Source of the DNA: Endothia cerciana
Taxonomy: Eukaryota; Ascomycota; Sordariomycetes; Diaporthales; Cryphonectriaceae
Length of the DNA: 64,000 nt
NCBI GenBank assembly: GCA_026119935.1
Contig: JALRMH010000005.1
Location: 372,001 to 436,000, forward strand
Reading direction: 5' to 3'
In this document: piece by piece, positions 21,931 through 31,423 of the stretch
Layout of the letters: every line of letters begins with the position of its first letter
Position numbering within the stretch: the stretch's first letter is position 1
The notes under the pieces: generated by a model
What the model was told of the DNA's origin: nothing
Databases searched by the model: none
What the model saw: only the letters and a program-made list of their open reading frames with translations
Position numbers and translations under genes: made by a program

Positions 21931-23765
21931 ATGGAAGCATCTTGTGTCGGACACTGTCGAGTAAAAAGTGCGAGGGCCGTGCTCAGCATATAAGCGGCGT
22001 CATGCCCTACTCAGTTCCCCTTCTGCCGTCTACCCTTTTTCCGACGACAATGGTGAGAACGAAGATGACGAGGAGGATTTGGGCGATGACAAGAGTTGGG
22101 ACGACGATTGAGGACTCGGCTGATGGAGACAGTGACGAGCCCAAGCCCGGAGCTGCCAAGCCGAAGTGTGATGGCGGCGACAAGAAACCTGCCAGCGAGT
22201 ATTATGATATCCACTAGCTATCAGCCCTGACCAAAGTGAAGCGAGCAAATTTAGCCATCAGTCAAAGAATAGTGTCCAACTAAGACCCGTTCGCGTTCAC
22301 CTCCGACTGAGATTTCTCCTCCCAGTGCCTCACTTGCTGCTATTTTTCTAATGTTCACAGTGCTTCCTATTCGTGACAGGCATCTGAGAATTTTTCTTGA
22401 GCTGCTCAGCAGTCATCTTTTCCGCAAGCTGCCCCGCATTCCTGGTCTCGGCTCGAGTCTCAGTGGTCAGAAGAGCTTTGATATATTAATTAAATGCTGG
22501 CCACGGAGACAACGGCTTCCACTGAACACCCTGCCGGAGTGGGAGGTTGTGGCTTTTCCAGGTCTTGTGTCCGGAGACGCATAGGCGAATTTCTGCCCAC
22601 CAAGCTTTGAGAGCAAGGGGAAACATGGCATCATCTGCACCTTGCAGGTGAACAGTAGTCCCCGGCTGAGCGGAGCCCTCGATCTGAAGGGCAACTTTGA
22701 CGTCGACTGTTTATACCCAAGTACACTCGATGTCCCGTTAGCGCATGGATTTGATCGCCTTGCTCAGGGTGTCAGTCCCTTTAAGAAGTCTGTGTGTCTC
22801 ACATCGAGCGAGGTCGAGAATGACAACCTCACGCGCGGCTCCATCTGCAATCGTTGAAACGTGCAAAACACCCGGCACGGGTGTCCTTTGTAGGACTGAG
22901 TGCGACGCCAGTGCTCGTACCGGAGCTACCGCGGATCTCGTTGCCGACCTTGCAGATGTGGACGCCTATGGGTTTAAAAAGGCCTGATTACTGAAGGGTT
23001 GCGGAAGTCCTGATCGGTCGGGATAGACAGGAGCTTGTAGGCCTAGGGAAGAGATGGTGCAAGTCGCAATATGTAGGTATGAGCCTCAGATAAATCCTGG
23101 GACCGGGCGAGAATCGCGTCGATTTGGGACTCCAATTTCCTTAAGCAGCGGCGGACATCTGATCAGCAGCTCTGGAGATGGACCTGAGCGAAAGATGATG
23201 GCCTTGCTGCTGCCTCTCGAGGTCGTCAAGAAGGTTATGAGGGGTGTCATGTTGCCAATCATCCTGGTCATCTGCTGATCGCCACGACTGAACACCATCT
23301 TCACATTCGAACTATTAGTTGCGGACAGCTGATCAGGCGAGAGAAGTGAGAGTGTGTTCGAAGAGAGTGAAAACGTGGAGATGGATGGGTCCTCGTGAGT
23401 TCAAGGATTTGTGCTGAGCACAAGCCCGCCGCACCTCCCTCATCGACCGCATCTGGTGGTGATGCCTAGGGAAGGCCGGCCCACCTGCGAGCTGGCGTTG
23501 ACCGCAACCGCTCCAAAACCAGTTTACGCGCCAGCTGATGAGTCCTTCAACACTTCAACAACCGTTTGGGTGGGGTTCGCATCGTCGTGGTAATTCTGGC
23601 TTGGCGTCATCTCGAATTGTGCTGTTGGACATCTGCCGGGATCTGCGCAGGCTTGCTCGTAGTGAGCCCGGAAACCGGCTCTGGGGCGTTTGAAGTTAGA
23701 GCTTCATGCGTGTGCAGATGGTCGATAGGCCCCATGGAGATGGAAAAAAACCCTTGCTTCTCAGA
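21931..23765. other. Intergenic, possible unrecognised coding remnants
   Basis: About 1.8 kb. On the minus strand, stretches around 22640-23010 and 23086-23304 read as protein-like (for example STIADGAAREVVILDLARCE near 22840), but they are broken by stops and frame changes and I cannot name a family. They may be an old pseudogene. Plus-strand open frames (21918-22217, 22642-22987) overlap and have no motifs. Confidence 0.35.
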
Positions 23766-24401
23766 TCACGAGGCAGAGTCGAAGTGGGTGGCGACATGAT
23801 GTGACACAGCCGCCTCATCACCCTCGAAAGCCCCGCAGACGGGACATGTGACGGTCTCTGTCAGAGAAGAGTCCTCTCGGTCCTCTCCAACAGGCGCCAA
23901 GGGGTCTCCCTTCGCCCTGCGCTTGGGCTTTGCCTGCCTGACGTAAGCATCCAGCCCGACCTGCTGCGTCGGCAGGTCCTGGCCCTCCTCGCCCTCACGG
24001 GAGCTCTCGACGCCGCCACGCCGCCCTCCCCTCCGCGGCCGCCTCCCTCCTCTCGGGCCATGCCCACCACCCTCCCCGCCAACATCATCAGCAAGGCTGG
24101 CGACCTGCATCCCTCCCACGAGTCCATCGGCACCGCCTGAACAGCCTGAGGAAGACGCAGCGGCGGATGACGACGACGATGATGATGATGAGGAGGCTAT
24201 ATTCTGCACCCTCCCCACGCGCCCGTCAGCAAGCCGCACCTTGATGCCCCGCGGGTGATCGCCCCGCGTCAACACGTCGCGCACGACGCCTGTTACGGTG
24301 CGGCCCGTAGGCTGGTCCGCCTTGAGGACGATATTGACAGCGGCGCCGGGGAGGACGGAGGTGGTCTTCGGGACCGGGGAGTGGCGGTGGCGGTTCATCA
24401 T
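23766..24401 (-). CDS. YwbE-domain (DUF2196) protein with C-terminal zinc finger
   Basis: Single-exon frame of 211 residues starting at tandem ATGs (MMNRH). Residues about 15-68 (VLPGAAVNIVLKADQPTGRT, then VVRDVLTRGDHPRGIKVRL, then DGRVGRVQ) match the YwbE/DUF2196 domain (PF09962), a small beta-rich, probably nucleic-acid-binding fold common in bacteria. A Ser run encoded by a short trinucleotide-rich stretch near 24160-24195 follows. Next is an Arg/Gly-rich segment (GPRGGRRPRRGGRRGG), then a basic region, then a C-terminal finger CPVCGAFEGDEAAVSHHVATH with spacing C-x2-C-x12-H-x3-H, like a Rad18/UBZ-type finger with His as last ligand. The RGG-like stretch plus the finger suggest RNA or ubiquitin contacts; this is inference. 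Confidence 0.82.
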   Translation of the reverse strand: MMNRHRHSPVPKTTSVLPGAAVNIVLKADQPTGRTVTGVVRDVLTRGDHPRGIKVRLADGRVGRVQNIASSSSSSSSSSAAASSSGCSGGADGLVGGMQVASLADDVGGEGGGHGPRGGRRPRRGGRRGGVESSREGEEGQDLPTQQVGLDAYVRQAKPKRRAKGDPLAPVGEDREDSSLTETVTCPVCGAFEGDEAAVSHHVATHFDSAS

Positions 24402-25177
24402 CTCTGCGTGAGACAGTGACGGATGGGCGGGAAGATCGATGTGGGCTCAGAAGGATATTCTTAAAGCCGTGCCAGCAACTGCGTCGGGTATGTGCGTGCG
24501 CGTGTCGACTGGTCCCACACGTTTGTGGTGAGGAAGAGAAAAAGAAAGTCTGGGCCGGGGTCGTTTACCGCCGAGATTTAATTAAGCATAGCGGCTCGGG
24601 ACCGAGGCGGGCACACAGCCCCGGGCCGCTGCGGCTCTGCTTCTTCACCCACGACAACGACAGACGAATGATGACAATGAAGGGTAATTGATGCTTTCAT
24701 AGCATTTTGTCTTAGGCTGCCGATGGCGCGACACTATACAAAGTACAAGTTTCAGTCGTACGCATTGCAACGAGCCTGTAATTGCCGGAAAGCAGGGAAA
24801 CACCCACGGCGGGAGGTGGGCCACTTGCATACTGGTATAGGAGGGGCATTGAAAGCTGGTGAGGGCTCTCAACAGAGATCAATGTCATAATGGTGATCAA
24901 GTGTTGAATGGAAAGGTGACACTGTGGCAATGTTGTTGCCCCGGTGCCACGATGTTGATATTTTACCATCCCCGCAGCCGGCGGCGGACCCGACTTTTAC
25001 TCCCGAGATCGACACACGCCGACTGGACTTTTAGTCGTCCTCGTTGCTCTCATGATGAGTATTTTGTGACACAACACTGTCCCGGAGAGCAATTTCCGCG
25101 TTGTGCTGTACCGTGATATTGACGGCTGTTTGGTCTCCTCCTCTCTTTTCCCTTCTCCCGCAGCGAACACAACCACG
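24402..25177. promoter_or_regulatory. Divergent intergenic region between the YwbE-domain gene and the flavoprotein gene
   Basis: This 776-base spacer separates two divergently transcribed genes and must carry both promoters. The stretch just before 25178 is pyrimidine-rich (CTCTCTTTTCCCTTCTCCC), typical of a fungal 5' leader. No defined binding site was recognised. Confidence 0.4.
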
Positions 25178-26767
25178 ATGGGATCCAAGACATCACCCCT
25201 CGCTCAAGAATGGGACGTCCTCGTCGTCGGCGGGGGCAACGCCGGCTTCAGCGCCGCCATCTCCGCGGCCGAGACCCTCTCGCAGCACGGCGCCCCACCC
25301 CGGGTCCTCCTCATCGACAAGTGCCCGGAGTCGTGGGCCGGTGGCAACAGCTACTTCACCGCGGGCGCCATGCGCTGCGTCCACGGGGGCCTGCCGGACG
25401 TGCTGCCCCTGGTCAACAACGTGGACGTGGAGCTCGCTGGTAGGATCGACCTGGACCCCTACACGGCGGACGACTTCCTCGGCGACATGCGGCGCGTGAC
25501 GGACGGCCGGTACGACCGGGTGCTGGGCCGCACGCTGGTGGAGGACAGCAACGGCACGGTCAAGTGGCTCGCGGGCCACGGCGTGCGGTTCCAGCTGAGC
25601 TTCAACCGGCAGGCGTACCAGATCGGGGACAGGTTCAAGTTCTGGGGCGGAATGTGCCTCAAGACGGAGGACGGCGGGAAGGGCCTGATAGAGGACCACA
25701 AGAGGGCCGCCGCGAAGGTGGGCGTGACCGTGGTGTACGAGACGGCCGCCAGGAGGATCGTGACGGATCCTAGCACGGGCTGGTTCGAGTCCCTGGAGGT
25801 GGTGGGCAAGGACGCGACGACCTCGTCCGTGCGGGCGAGGGCCGTAATCCTGGCGGCTGGTGGGTTTGAGTCGAACCCACGCATGCGGGCACAGTATCTG
25901 GGCCACGGATGGGACCTGGGCCATGTCCGCGGCACCCCCTACAACACCGGCGAGGTCCTCGAGATGGCGATACGGGACCTCGGCGCAAGGCAGGCCGGCC
26001 ACTGGAGCGGCTGCCACAGCGTCGCGTGGGATGCTGACAGCCCCGCTGACATGGGCAACCGCGAGACCTCGAACGAGTTCACCAAGAGCGGGTACCCGCT
26101 GGGCATCACCCTCAACAAGTCTGGCGAGAGGTTCTTTGACGAGGGGAGCGACATACGTAACTACACCTACGCCAAGTTCGGCAAGGCGATCCTGGGACAG
26201 CCCGGTGGTGTCGCGTTCCAGGTCTGGGACAGCCAGGGTATCCCGTGGCTGAGGAGCGAGGAGTACCGAGACGAGGTGGTCAGGAAGATACACGGCGACA
26301 CTATAGAGGAGCTCGCGGCCATCCTGGAGAGGAGCGAAGGGCTAGACAGCGCTGAGAGGTTTGTCGCCACGGTGAAGGAATACAATGAGGCCGTCTCGAG
26401 CCACCGGCAGGAGAACCAGGGACTGCAGTGGGACCCTTCGGTGAAGGATGGGCTGTCCACGCAGTCCTCGACAAGGTCACTGCGAATACCCAAGTCGAAC
26501 TGGGCATTGCCGTTAAGCGAGGGGCCCTTCATGGCGATCAAGGTCTGCTGCGGTGTGACGTTTACGTTTGGTGGTCTGGCGGTCGAACCCAAGACATCAG
26601 CCGTGATATCCAATGCTACGGGGACGGCCATACCCGGAGTCTTCTGCTGCGGCGAGATGCTAGGAGGGCTCTTCTACGAGAACTATCCAGGAGGAAGCGG
26701 CCTGACTTCCGGTGCCACCTTTGGCAGGCGAGCGGGTATCCACGCTGCTGCCCTGGTCAGGTCGTGA
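25178..26767 (+). CDS. FAD-dependent fumarate-reductase/tricarballylate-dehydrogenase-like flavoprotein
   Basis: Intronless frame of 529 residues starting MGSKTSPLAQ; the open frame reaches back to 25103 but this ATG follows a pyrimidine-rich leader. The dinucleotide-binding motif VVGGGNAGFSAAISAA is at residues 16-31, followed by the acidic strand end VLLIDKCPESWAGGNS. The C-terminal FAD motif (GGLFYENYPGGSGLTSGATFGRRAG) is typical of the FAD_binding_2 family: fumarate reductase flavoprotein, 3-ketosteroid dehydrogenase and TcuA tricarballylate dehydrogenase. The overall layout is nearest to TcuA-like proteins. It probably oxidises or reduces a carboxylate or enone in the cytosol. G+C is high relative to the spacers and there is no intron, so a bacterial origin is possible but not shown. 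Confidence 0.85.
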   Translation: MGSKTSPLAQEWDVLVVGGGNAGFSAAISAAETLSQHGAPPRVLLIDKCPESWAGGNSYFTAGAMRCVHGGLPDVLPLVNNVDVELAGRIDLDPYTADDFLGDMRRVTDGRYDRVLGRTLVEDSNGTVKWLAGHGVRFQLSFNRQAYQIGDRFKFWGGMCLKTEDGGKGLIEDHKRAAAKVGVTVVYETAARRIVTDPSTGWFESLEVVGKDATTSSVRARAVILAAGGFESNPRMRAQYLGHGWDLGHVRGTPYNTGEVLEMAIRDLGARQAGHWSGCHSVAWDADSPADMGNRETSNEFTKSGYPLGITLNKSGERFFDEGSDIRNYTYAKFGKAILGQPGGVAFQVWDSQGIPWLRSEEYRDEVVRKIHGDTIEELAAILERSEGLDSAERFVATVKEYNEAVSSHRQENQGLQWDPSVKDGLSTQSSTRSLRIPKSNWALPLSEGPFMAIKVCCGVTFTFGGLAVEPKTSAVISNATGTAIPGVFCCGEMLGGLFYENYPGGSGLTSGATFGRRAGIHAAALVRS

Positions 26768-27280
26768 CCGGGCCCTAGTTGGTTGGCCAGCCTCGACTGA
26801 GGCTATACCGGCAGTGAACGAGATGAACCCCAGGGCCCTCGGAAGGGTCTCGCTGATATATTAAATGAGTTACTAGTTAATTACCTGCCTAAGTCTCTAC
26901 CTATCATGACCAGACCAGAGGGCCCTTCCTGTCTTGTCACCCAAGCCTATTCCACTGCGGCGCGACAGTACAGAGCTGACTCTGATGCCGCCTGCAACTT
27001 GCATCTGAAGGTGAACTTTCTTTTTCTTTCCTTTCTCATCAATTGAAGCCCCTGCCGCCACGCTAGGCTTTTCTGCCCGATTCCTGAACCTCGCCTTTTC
27101 ACTGCGTCCGTTACTCTGTCTCTTGTCCCAATGTCTGCCAAGATCGTGATTTGCGTGAGCCCACCCCCCTTCCCCTCTCCCACAGAAATGCACAGACTCA
27201 CAGATTATTTCCCAGCATCAGGATAGATTTCTGATTTCTGCTCGCTGGCTTCAAGCTAGGAACAGTTCCAGGTCGTCATT
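26768..27280. other. Intergenic, no gene seen
   Basis: About 510 bases following the flavoprotein gene, holding its 3' region and the upstream region of the decayed F-box-like copy. Minus-strand open frames here have no motifs. Confidence 0.5.
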
Positions 27281-28728
27281 TTGCCAAGTTTGCCAAAGGC
27301 GGGAGATGCTGATAATGCTGGTGGAGTCTTCCTGCCACCAGAGATCACGGAGCAGAGCTATGACTACCTTAGGGTCGAGCAGGAATCGCGAGGCGAGCTC
27401 GTCAAACGCTCCACAAGGGCAAACCGCAAAGCACTCCGGGCTCTCTGCTTAACATGCAGGTGGTTTCGCCCGTCTGCAACCCGGCGCCTCTACGAGTTCG
27501 TCATTTTCAGACCGCCTGTCGACAAGTCTCGAAGGGGCTAGGATCTCATATTGTTCCGGAGAACCATGCTAGAGGCACCGTCTTTGTGCCCCTACGTCAA
27601 AAAGATCGTCTGCTCGGCTTGCGTTGCTTCATCCCGGTCCGCTACCCTTACAGACGACCCATTGTGAACGTCCTTGAGCATTATGGCCTCGATGCGGCCA
27701 TCAGACAGCAGGGGAGCTCCCGAATACGTCGAATTCTCACCATCGCCAGCTTATGCGGCCGGTATGATGACGCTTCCGATTTGGCTTCCCCGCTACCGGC
27801 ATCAGGCTCCTCCATGGTGATCCATCTGAACGAACGGCTTCTCCCCGCCGTCTCCTCACACCGGCTCTTTCCTCGATTATCCTCAAGGCATTCGTGGACC
27901 AGTACAACCCACAGCTGTATCGTCGGATGAATAGCATAATCGACCAGGTTCTGGACGACTGGCATACTTCTCACTTCGCACTACGGAACCTGGAACTGGT
28001 ACAAATACTATACACCGACCTCGTCTCATCCGGCTGTTATACCAGGTCTTCAGTCATAGCCTGGCATGTGGACTTTAGGTCTCTTTCTGCAGCATGTCCC
28101 AGTCTGCTACGTCTGCTAAACTTGAAGAGGATAGGGATATTTGATGGAAGCTCTGAAGGTCAACAGGTACGACTCTTCCCACTGAAGGAAGCGGAAGTGA
28201 CCCCAGATACTTTGCTGCCCGCACACCCCTCGACTCTAATATTACCCGGGAAGTGTGTAGGAGTTCTTGGATCACGAACTCAAAATTTAGGGACTCCAAG
28301 CAGCACAGAGGGGTTTCAATTGTAGCCAGATCAGCAGGACAATTGTCGAGTTTATGCCAAACCTGGAACACCTCGACTTCCGGACCATGCCAGATTGGCC
28401 CAATAATCTCGTGCATGGGCGGTTGGATGTCCCGGAACGGTTGGCTAAGCTCAATCTCCTCGAGACTGAAGCGCAACTCCTTCTCGGCCACCCAGATGGG
28501 CGCCCTGAAGAGTACGAGCTGAAAGGTATCCTGCCGAAGAGCGTGGAATCCCTGAGGCTCTTCGACTACTGGAGGACCGGATGCATGAACTATCACTTCC
28601 TGGGCAACGAGCTGCATGGCCTCGCCAGAAGCTGCAGGCCACACCTACGAAAGTTGAAAAGAGTAACGTACATCCCAGACAGGCTGCCGATGGTCTGGGA
28701 GGAAGCAGATGAGGTCGTGTTCCGATAG
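27281..28728 (+). pseudogene. Decayed F-box/LRR-like gene, paralogue of the next gene
   Basis: Blocks in order match the intact neighbour at 29171-30826. FLPPEITEQSYDYL corresponds to YLPPEITSMICSYL; ALRALCLTCRWFRPSATRRL to ALAKLCLTSKRFYAVACPRL; FRRTMLEAPSLCPYVKKIVC to FIRTMLEKPKLRLLVRELIC; SLSAACPSLLRLLNLK to MTALAACPSLLRCPNLQ; and MPNLEHLDFRTMPDW to ASSLEYLSIRTMLDW. The first block has no in-frame ATG, a TAG interrupts it at 27539-27541, and later blocks sit in the two other frames (from 27894 and about 28320). The last frame ends at 28728. One frame change near 28255-28320 could be an intron with a GTGTGT donor, but the TAG and the lost start cannot be explained that way. A very divergent functional gene is possible but less likely. 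Confidence 0.7.
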
Positions 28729-29170
28729 CCTAGAGCGCCTCCGCCCTTCTGTCTCTACCATCTCGCAGGACTAGACCAGCCTTTGATCAGTCGAGTAGTA
28801 ATGGTGAAGCGTGCAAAGGCCAAGAGCCGACTCAGATGCTACTCGCGCGGAGGTTTTGAGGTATGCACCGCTGCTTCACGTCGGCCTGCTCGCGGTGGCA
28901 TGGTTTTGTCGCGCCAGCGTAATTTATGGTATGGGATTTTTAGGGGTAGAGGCCCCTAAGGCTTGTGAAAGTGACTGAAACAGTGGCGGTGCAGCCTGCA
29001 TGCAGGTACCCCTGTGCCCCGTCGTCAGCTTGGGCTTAGCGTCCACGGGTTTCGCCGATCGACACATCTAGTTAGTATCCAGAGCTCGTGGTATAAAATG
29101 AGAGCTCGGAAGCTCTGTGCTCCGTACACGAGGAACCTCCAGTGCAAAAAGAACAACATTCCTACCAACG
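28729..29170 (+). promoter_or_regulatory. Upstream region of the F-box-like gene with a TATA-like box
   Basis: The spacer between the decayed copy and the intact gene. A TATAAA sequence at 29092-29097 lies about 75 bases before the ATG at 29171, a normal distance for a fungal core promoter. No other element was recognised. Confidence 0.45.
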
Positions 29171-30826
29171 ATGGCATATCTACCTCCCGAGATCACGAGC
29201 ATGATCTGCAGTTACCTCGCTCCTGTCGGATACGACCTTGCGGCAGCGGAACAACGAGCTGTTCAGTTCCACGATGAAGGGAGTCGCGCTGGCTACCGAG
29301 CCCTGGCCAAACTTTGTCTGACAAGCAAACGGTTTTACGCTGTCGCGTGTCCAAGGCTGTACCGTGCAGTCATCATTCCTCGGCCCAGAGACCGATTTGA
29401 GGATGGAAGGCCCCTCTTGTACTTCATCCGTACAATGCTGGAGAAGCCGAAGCTGCGACTCCTCGTTAGGGAGCTCATATGCTATGAAGTACTGTACAAT
29501 GGGCGGGAGGCTTCGCACCGTCAGAGAGGCTTCCAAGAGAGACCTCTAGTTGCTCACAAGGGTCCAGAGACTGACCTGGGGTTGTTATTCCACTTGCCAG
29601 CACCCCAAGACCTGCAGGCAACGTGCATCACGAATGAGCAACTCGAGGGCCTCCTGCAGACCGCATGGGCCGATGTCTTCACCGTCCGGTCAAGGTCCGG
29701 ACGGGAACGTTACATGGAAGCACGAGGGCCAATCGAGCTCAGGTTGTTCACACAACGCTCCTTTGCTCTGGCCATCTGCCTGCTGCAGAACCTGGAGTTC
29801 CTGGGCTTCGAAGAGATGAATATCAACAGTGACCCTGCTGAACCAGCCGGGGCCGTGCCCCGTGTGCGCCAGGAACTGGACACGGTCGTGAATGCCGTCT
29901 TGAATGAAAGCACAGACGCCAGATCAGGTTTTCAGGTCCTGCAGAGCTTGCGCCAGGTGATGGTCCTCAAGAATCATAAATCTCACGCCCAATGGCACCG
30001 GCTGTGCCCCGCCCCCCCGTCAGGTGCTACCTGGGTTGACGAGGCAGCGTCAAGAGATGGAGTGCATTTTGGGGCCGACTACATGACTGCCCTCGCCGCA
30101 TGCCCGAGTCTTCTCCGCTGTCCGAACCTACAGACGGTCCGCAACATGCGAACGAGTTGGAACGGGTTAAAGCGACTGAGCACCACCCCCGAACCAACGA
30201 CAACTAGCGTTGCCGTCCAGACGCGCTTATACCCTGATTTGGTCATCCTTCCCAAGATCTTCAGCCTGCCGTGCCTGAGAAGATTGACGATCAGGGCCCC
30301 GCGGGAAACACCGACGTACACCATCGACTGCGCTAGCCTCGGCCGCTTTCTGTTGCAGCAGGCTTCTTCTCTCGAGTACTTGAGCATCCGCACCATGCTC
30401 GACTGGGCCGAGGACGCCCCGGTCCTGGGCCGCCTACAATGTCTCAAGGACATGACGGCCCTCCAGTACCTCTCGACCGACTCGCTCCTGCTGTTCGGCA
30501 GGCCCACTAATGTTGGAGACCAGCTCGGGGACATCCCGCCCGAGGAGCTGCTGCCGCCAAACCTCGAGATCGTGGACCTGCGCCACGAAGGGCTGGCGGC
30601 CTCGAGGGATCTCCGCGTCGGCCATGCGATCCTGCGTCTCGCTGATAGCCTTCGTGACCCCGGACATCATCACCTGCGCTCCCTGCAGACCTTGAAGCTC
30701 CGCTTCGAGGGTCAGGACCAGACGTACGATCCGCGGTGGGACGGAATCTCCAACGCGTGGTGCCAGATCAGGAGAGGGATGGGCAGAGGTTTTAACTTCG
30801 TTATTGTGAGGCAGGTGAATATGTGA
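29171..30826 (+). CDS. F-box-like / leucine-rich-repeat-like protein, 551 aa
   Basis: Single-exon frame; the start MAYLPPEIT was chosen because the N-terminal F-box-like motif (LPPEITSMICSYLAP) begins at once, and the open frame upstream to 29117 has no ATG in good context. After the F-box-like segment (residues about 4-65, ending CLTSKRFYAVACPRLYR) comes a long helical region. From about residue 300 it has Leu-rich stretches typical of fungal F-box proteins (CPNLQTVRNM, LPCLRRLTIR, ASSLEYLSIRTML, PPNLEIVDLRHEG, LRSLQTLKLRFEG). The likely role is substrate recognition for an SCF ubiquitin ligase, but the target is unknown. It sits directly downstream of a decayed paralogue, which indicates a local tandem duplication. 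Confidence 0.8.
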   Translation: MAYLPPEITSMICSYLAPVGYDLAAAEQRAVQFHDEGSRAGYRALAKLCLTSKRFYAVACPRLYRAVIIPRPRDRFEDGRPLLYFIRTMLEKPKLRLLVRELICYEVLYNGREASHRQRGFQERPLVAHKGPETDLGLLFHLPAPQDLQATCITNEQLEGLLQTAWADVFTVRSRSGRERYMEARGPIELRLFTQRSFALAICLLQNLEFLGFEEMNINSDPAEPAGAVPRVRQELDTVVNAVLNESTDARSGFQVLQSLRQVMVLKNHKSHAQWHRLCPAPPSGATWVDEAASRDGVHFGADYMTALAACPSLLRCPNLQTVRNMRTSWNGLKRLSTTPEPTTTSVAVQTRLYPDLVILPKIFSLPCLRRLTIRAPRETPTYTIDCASLGRFLLQQASSLEYLSIRTMLDWAEDAPVLGRLQCLKDMTALQYLSTDSLLLFGRPTNVGDQLGDIPPEELLPPNLEIVDLRHEGLAASRDLRVGHAILRLADSLRDPGHHHLRSLQTLKLRFEGQDQTYDPRWDGISNAWCQIRRGMGRGFNFVIVRQVNM

Positions 30827-31423
30827 GGTGTAACCGTGAACGGGGCTAGCTACTGAAGAGCTTGTGTGCTTCGGGATGGTGCCTGGGAATTGGGTTGAGC
30901 CACACCAACATTCATTGCCTTCCATTATAGTGAAGAAGCTTCTTGTCGAAGTAAACGCAGATAATGGACCCGATATCCAAGATCTCAGAACCTCACTGCC
31001 AAGATGTCCACCCGTCCAAATCTAGGGGCATCACGACGAATATTTTGTGATCCAGTTAGCCAAAGATACAAAGTAGGACAAGGATAAACGTGATCAAGCC
31101 ACCCACTCGTTAAAATTTACAACCAAGACTCAAGAAGTCTCAGGCTTCGCCGTGTCGATGATTCGGGAGTCATGGACAAGATGTACAGGGGCGGTAGAGG
31201 ACGTTCTATGAACAATATGAGAGGAACAATGCGGCCTAGCCGAGGGCCAGATGCACTACAGAAGTCCACGCAAACTCAACGCCGGAAAGTCTTTGTTCCA
31301 ACATCAAGGTTTTATACAGAAATAATGATAACAATTTCAATGCTTTTATGAATGCACTGCATGGAACTTCTATCGTCCGTACCGTTACGGTGCCATGTTG
31401 ACATTCATACCCGAAACCACACG
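30827..31423. other. Intergenic, no gene seen
   Basis: About 600 bases, AT-richer than the neighbours, between two plus-strand genes. It contains the 3' region of the F-box-like gene and the promoter of the aspartic protease. No motif was recognised beyond random short frames. Confidence 0.5.

Noticed and set aside
25193..26293. A 366-codon open frame on the minus strand
   Set aside because: It lies wholly inside the TcuA-like flavoprotein gene and reflects its high G+C third positions; the translation has no motifs and is unusually rich in Pro, His, Arg and Val.
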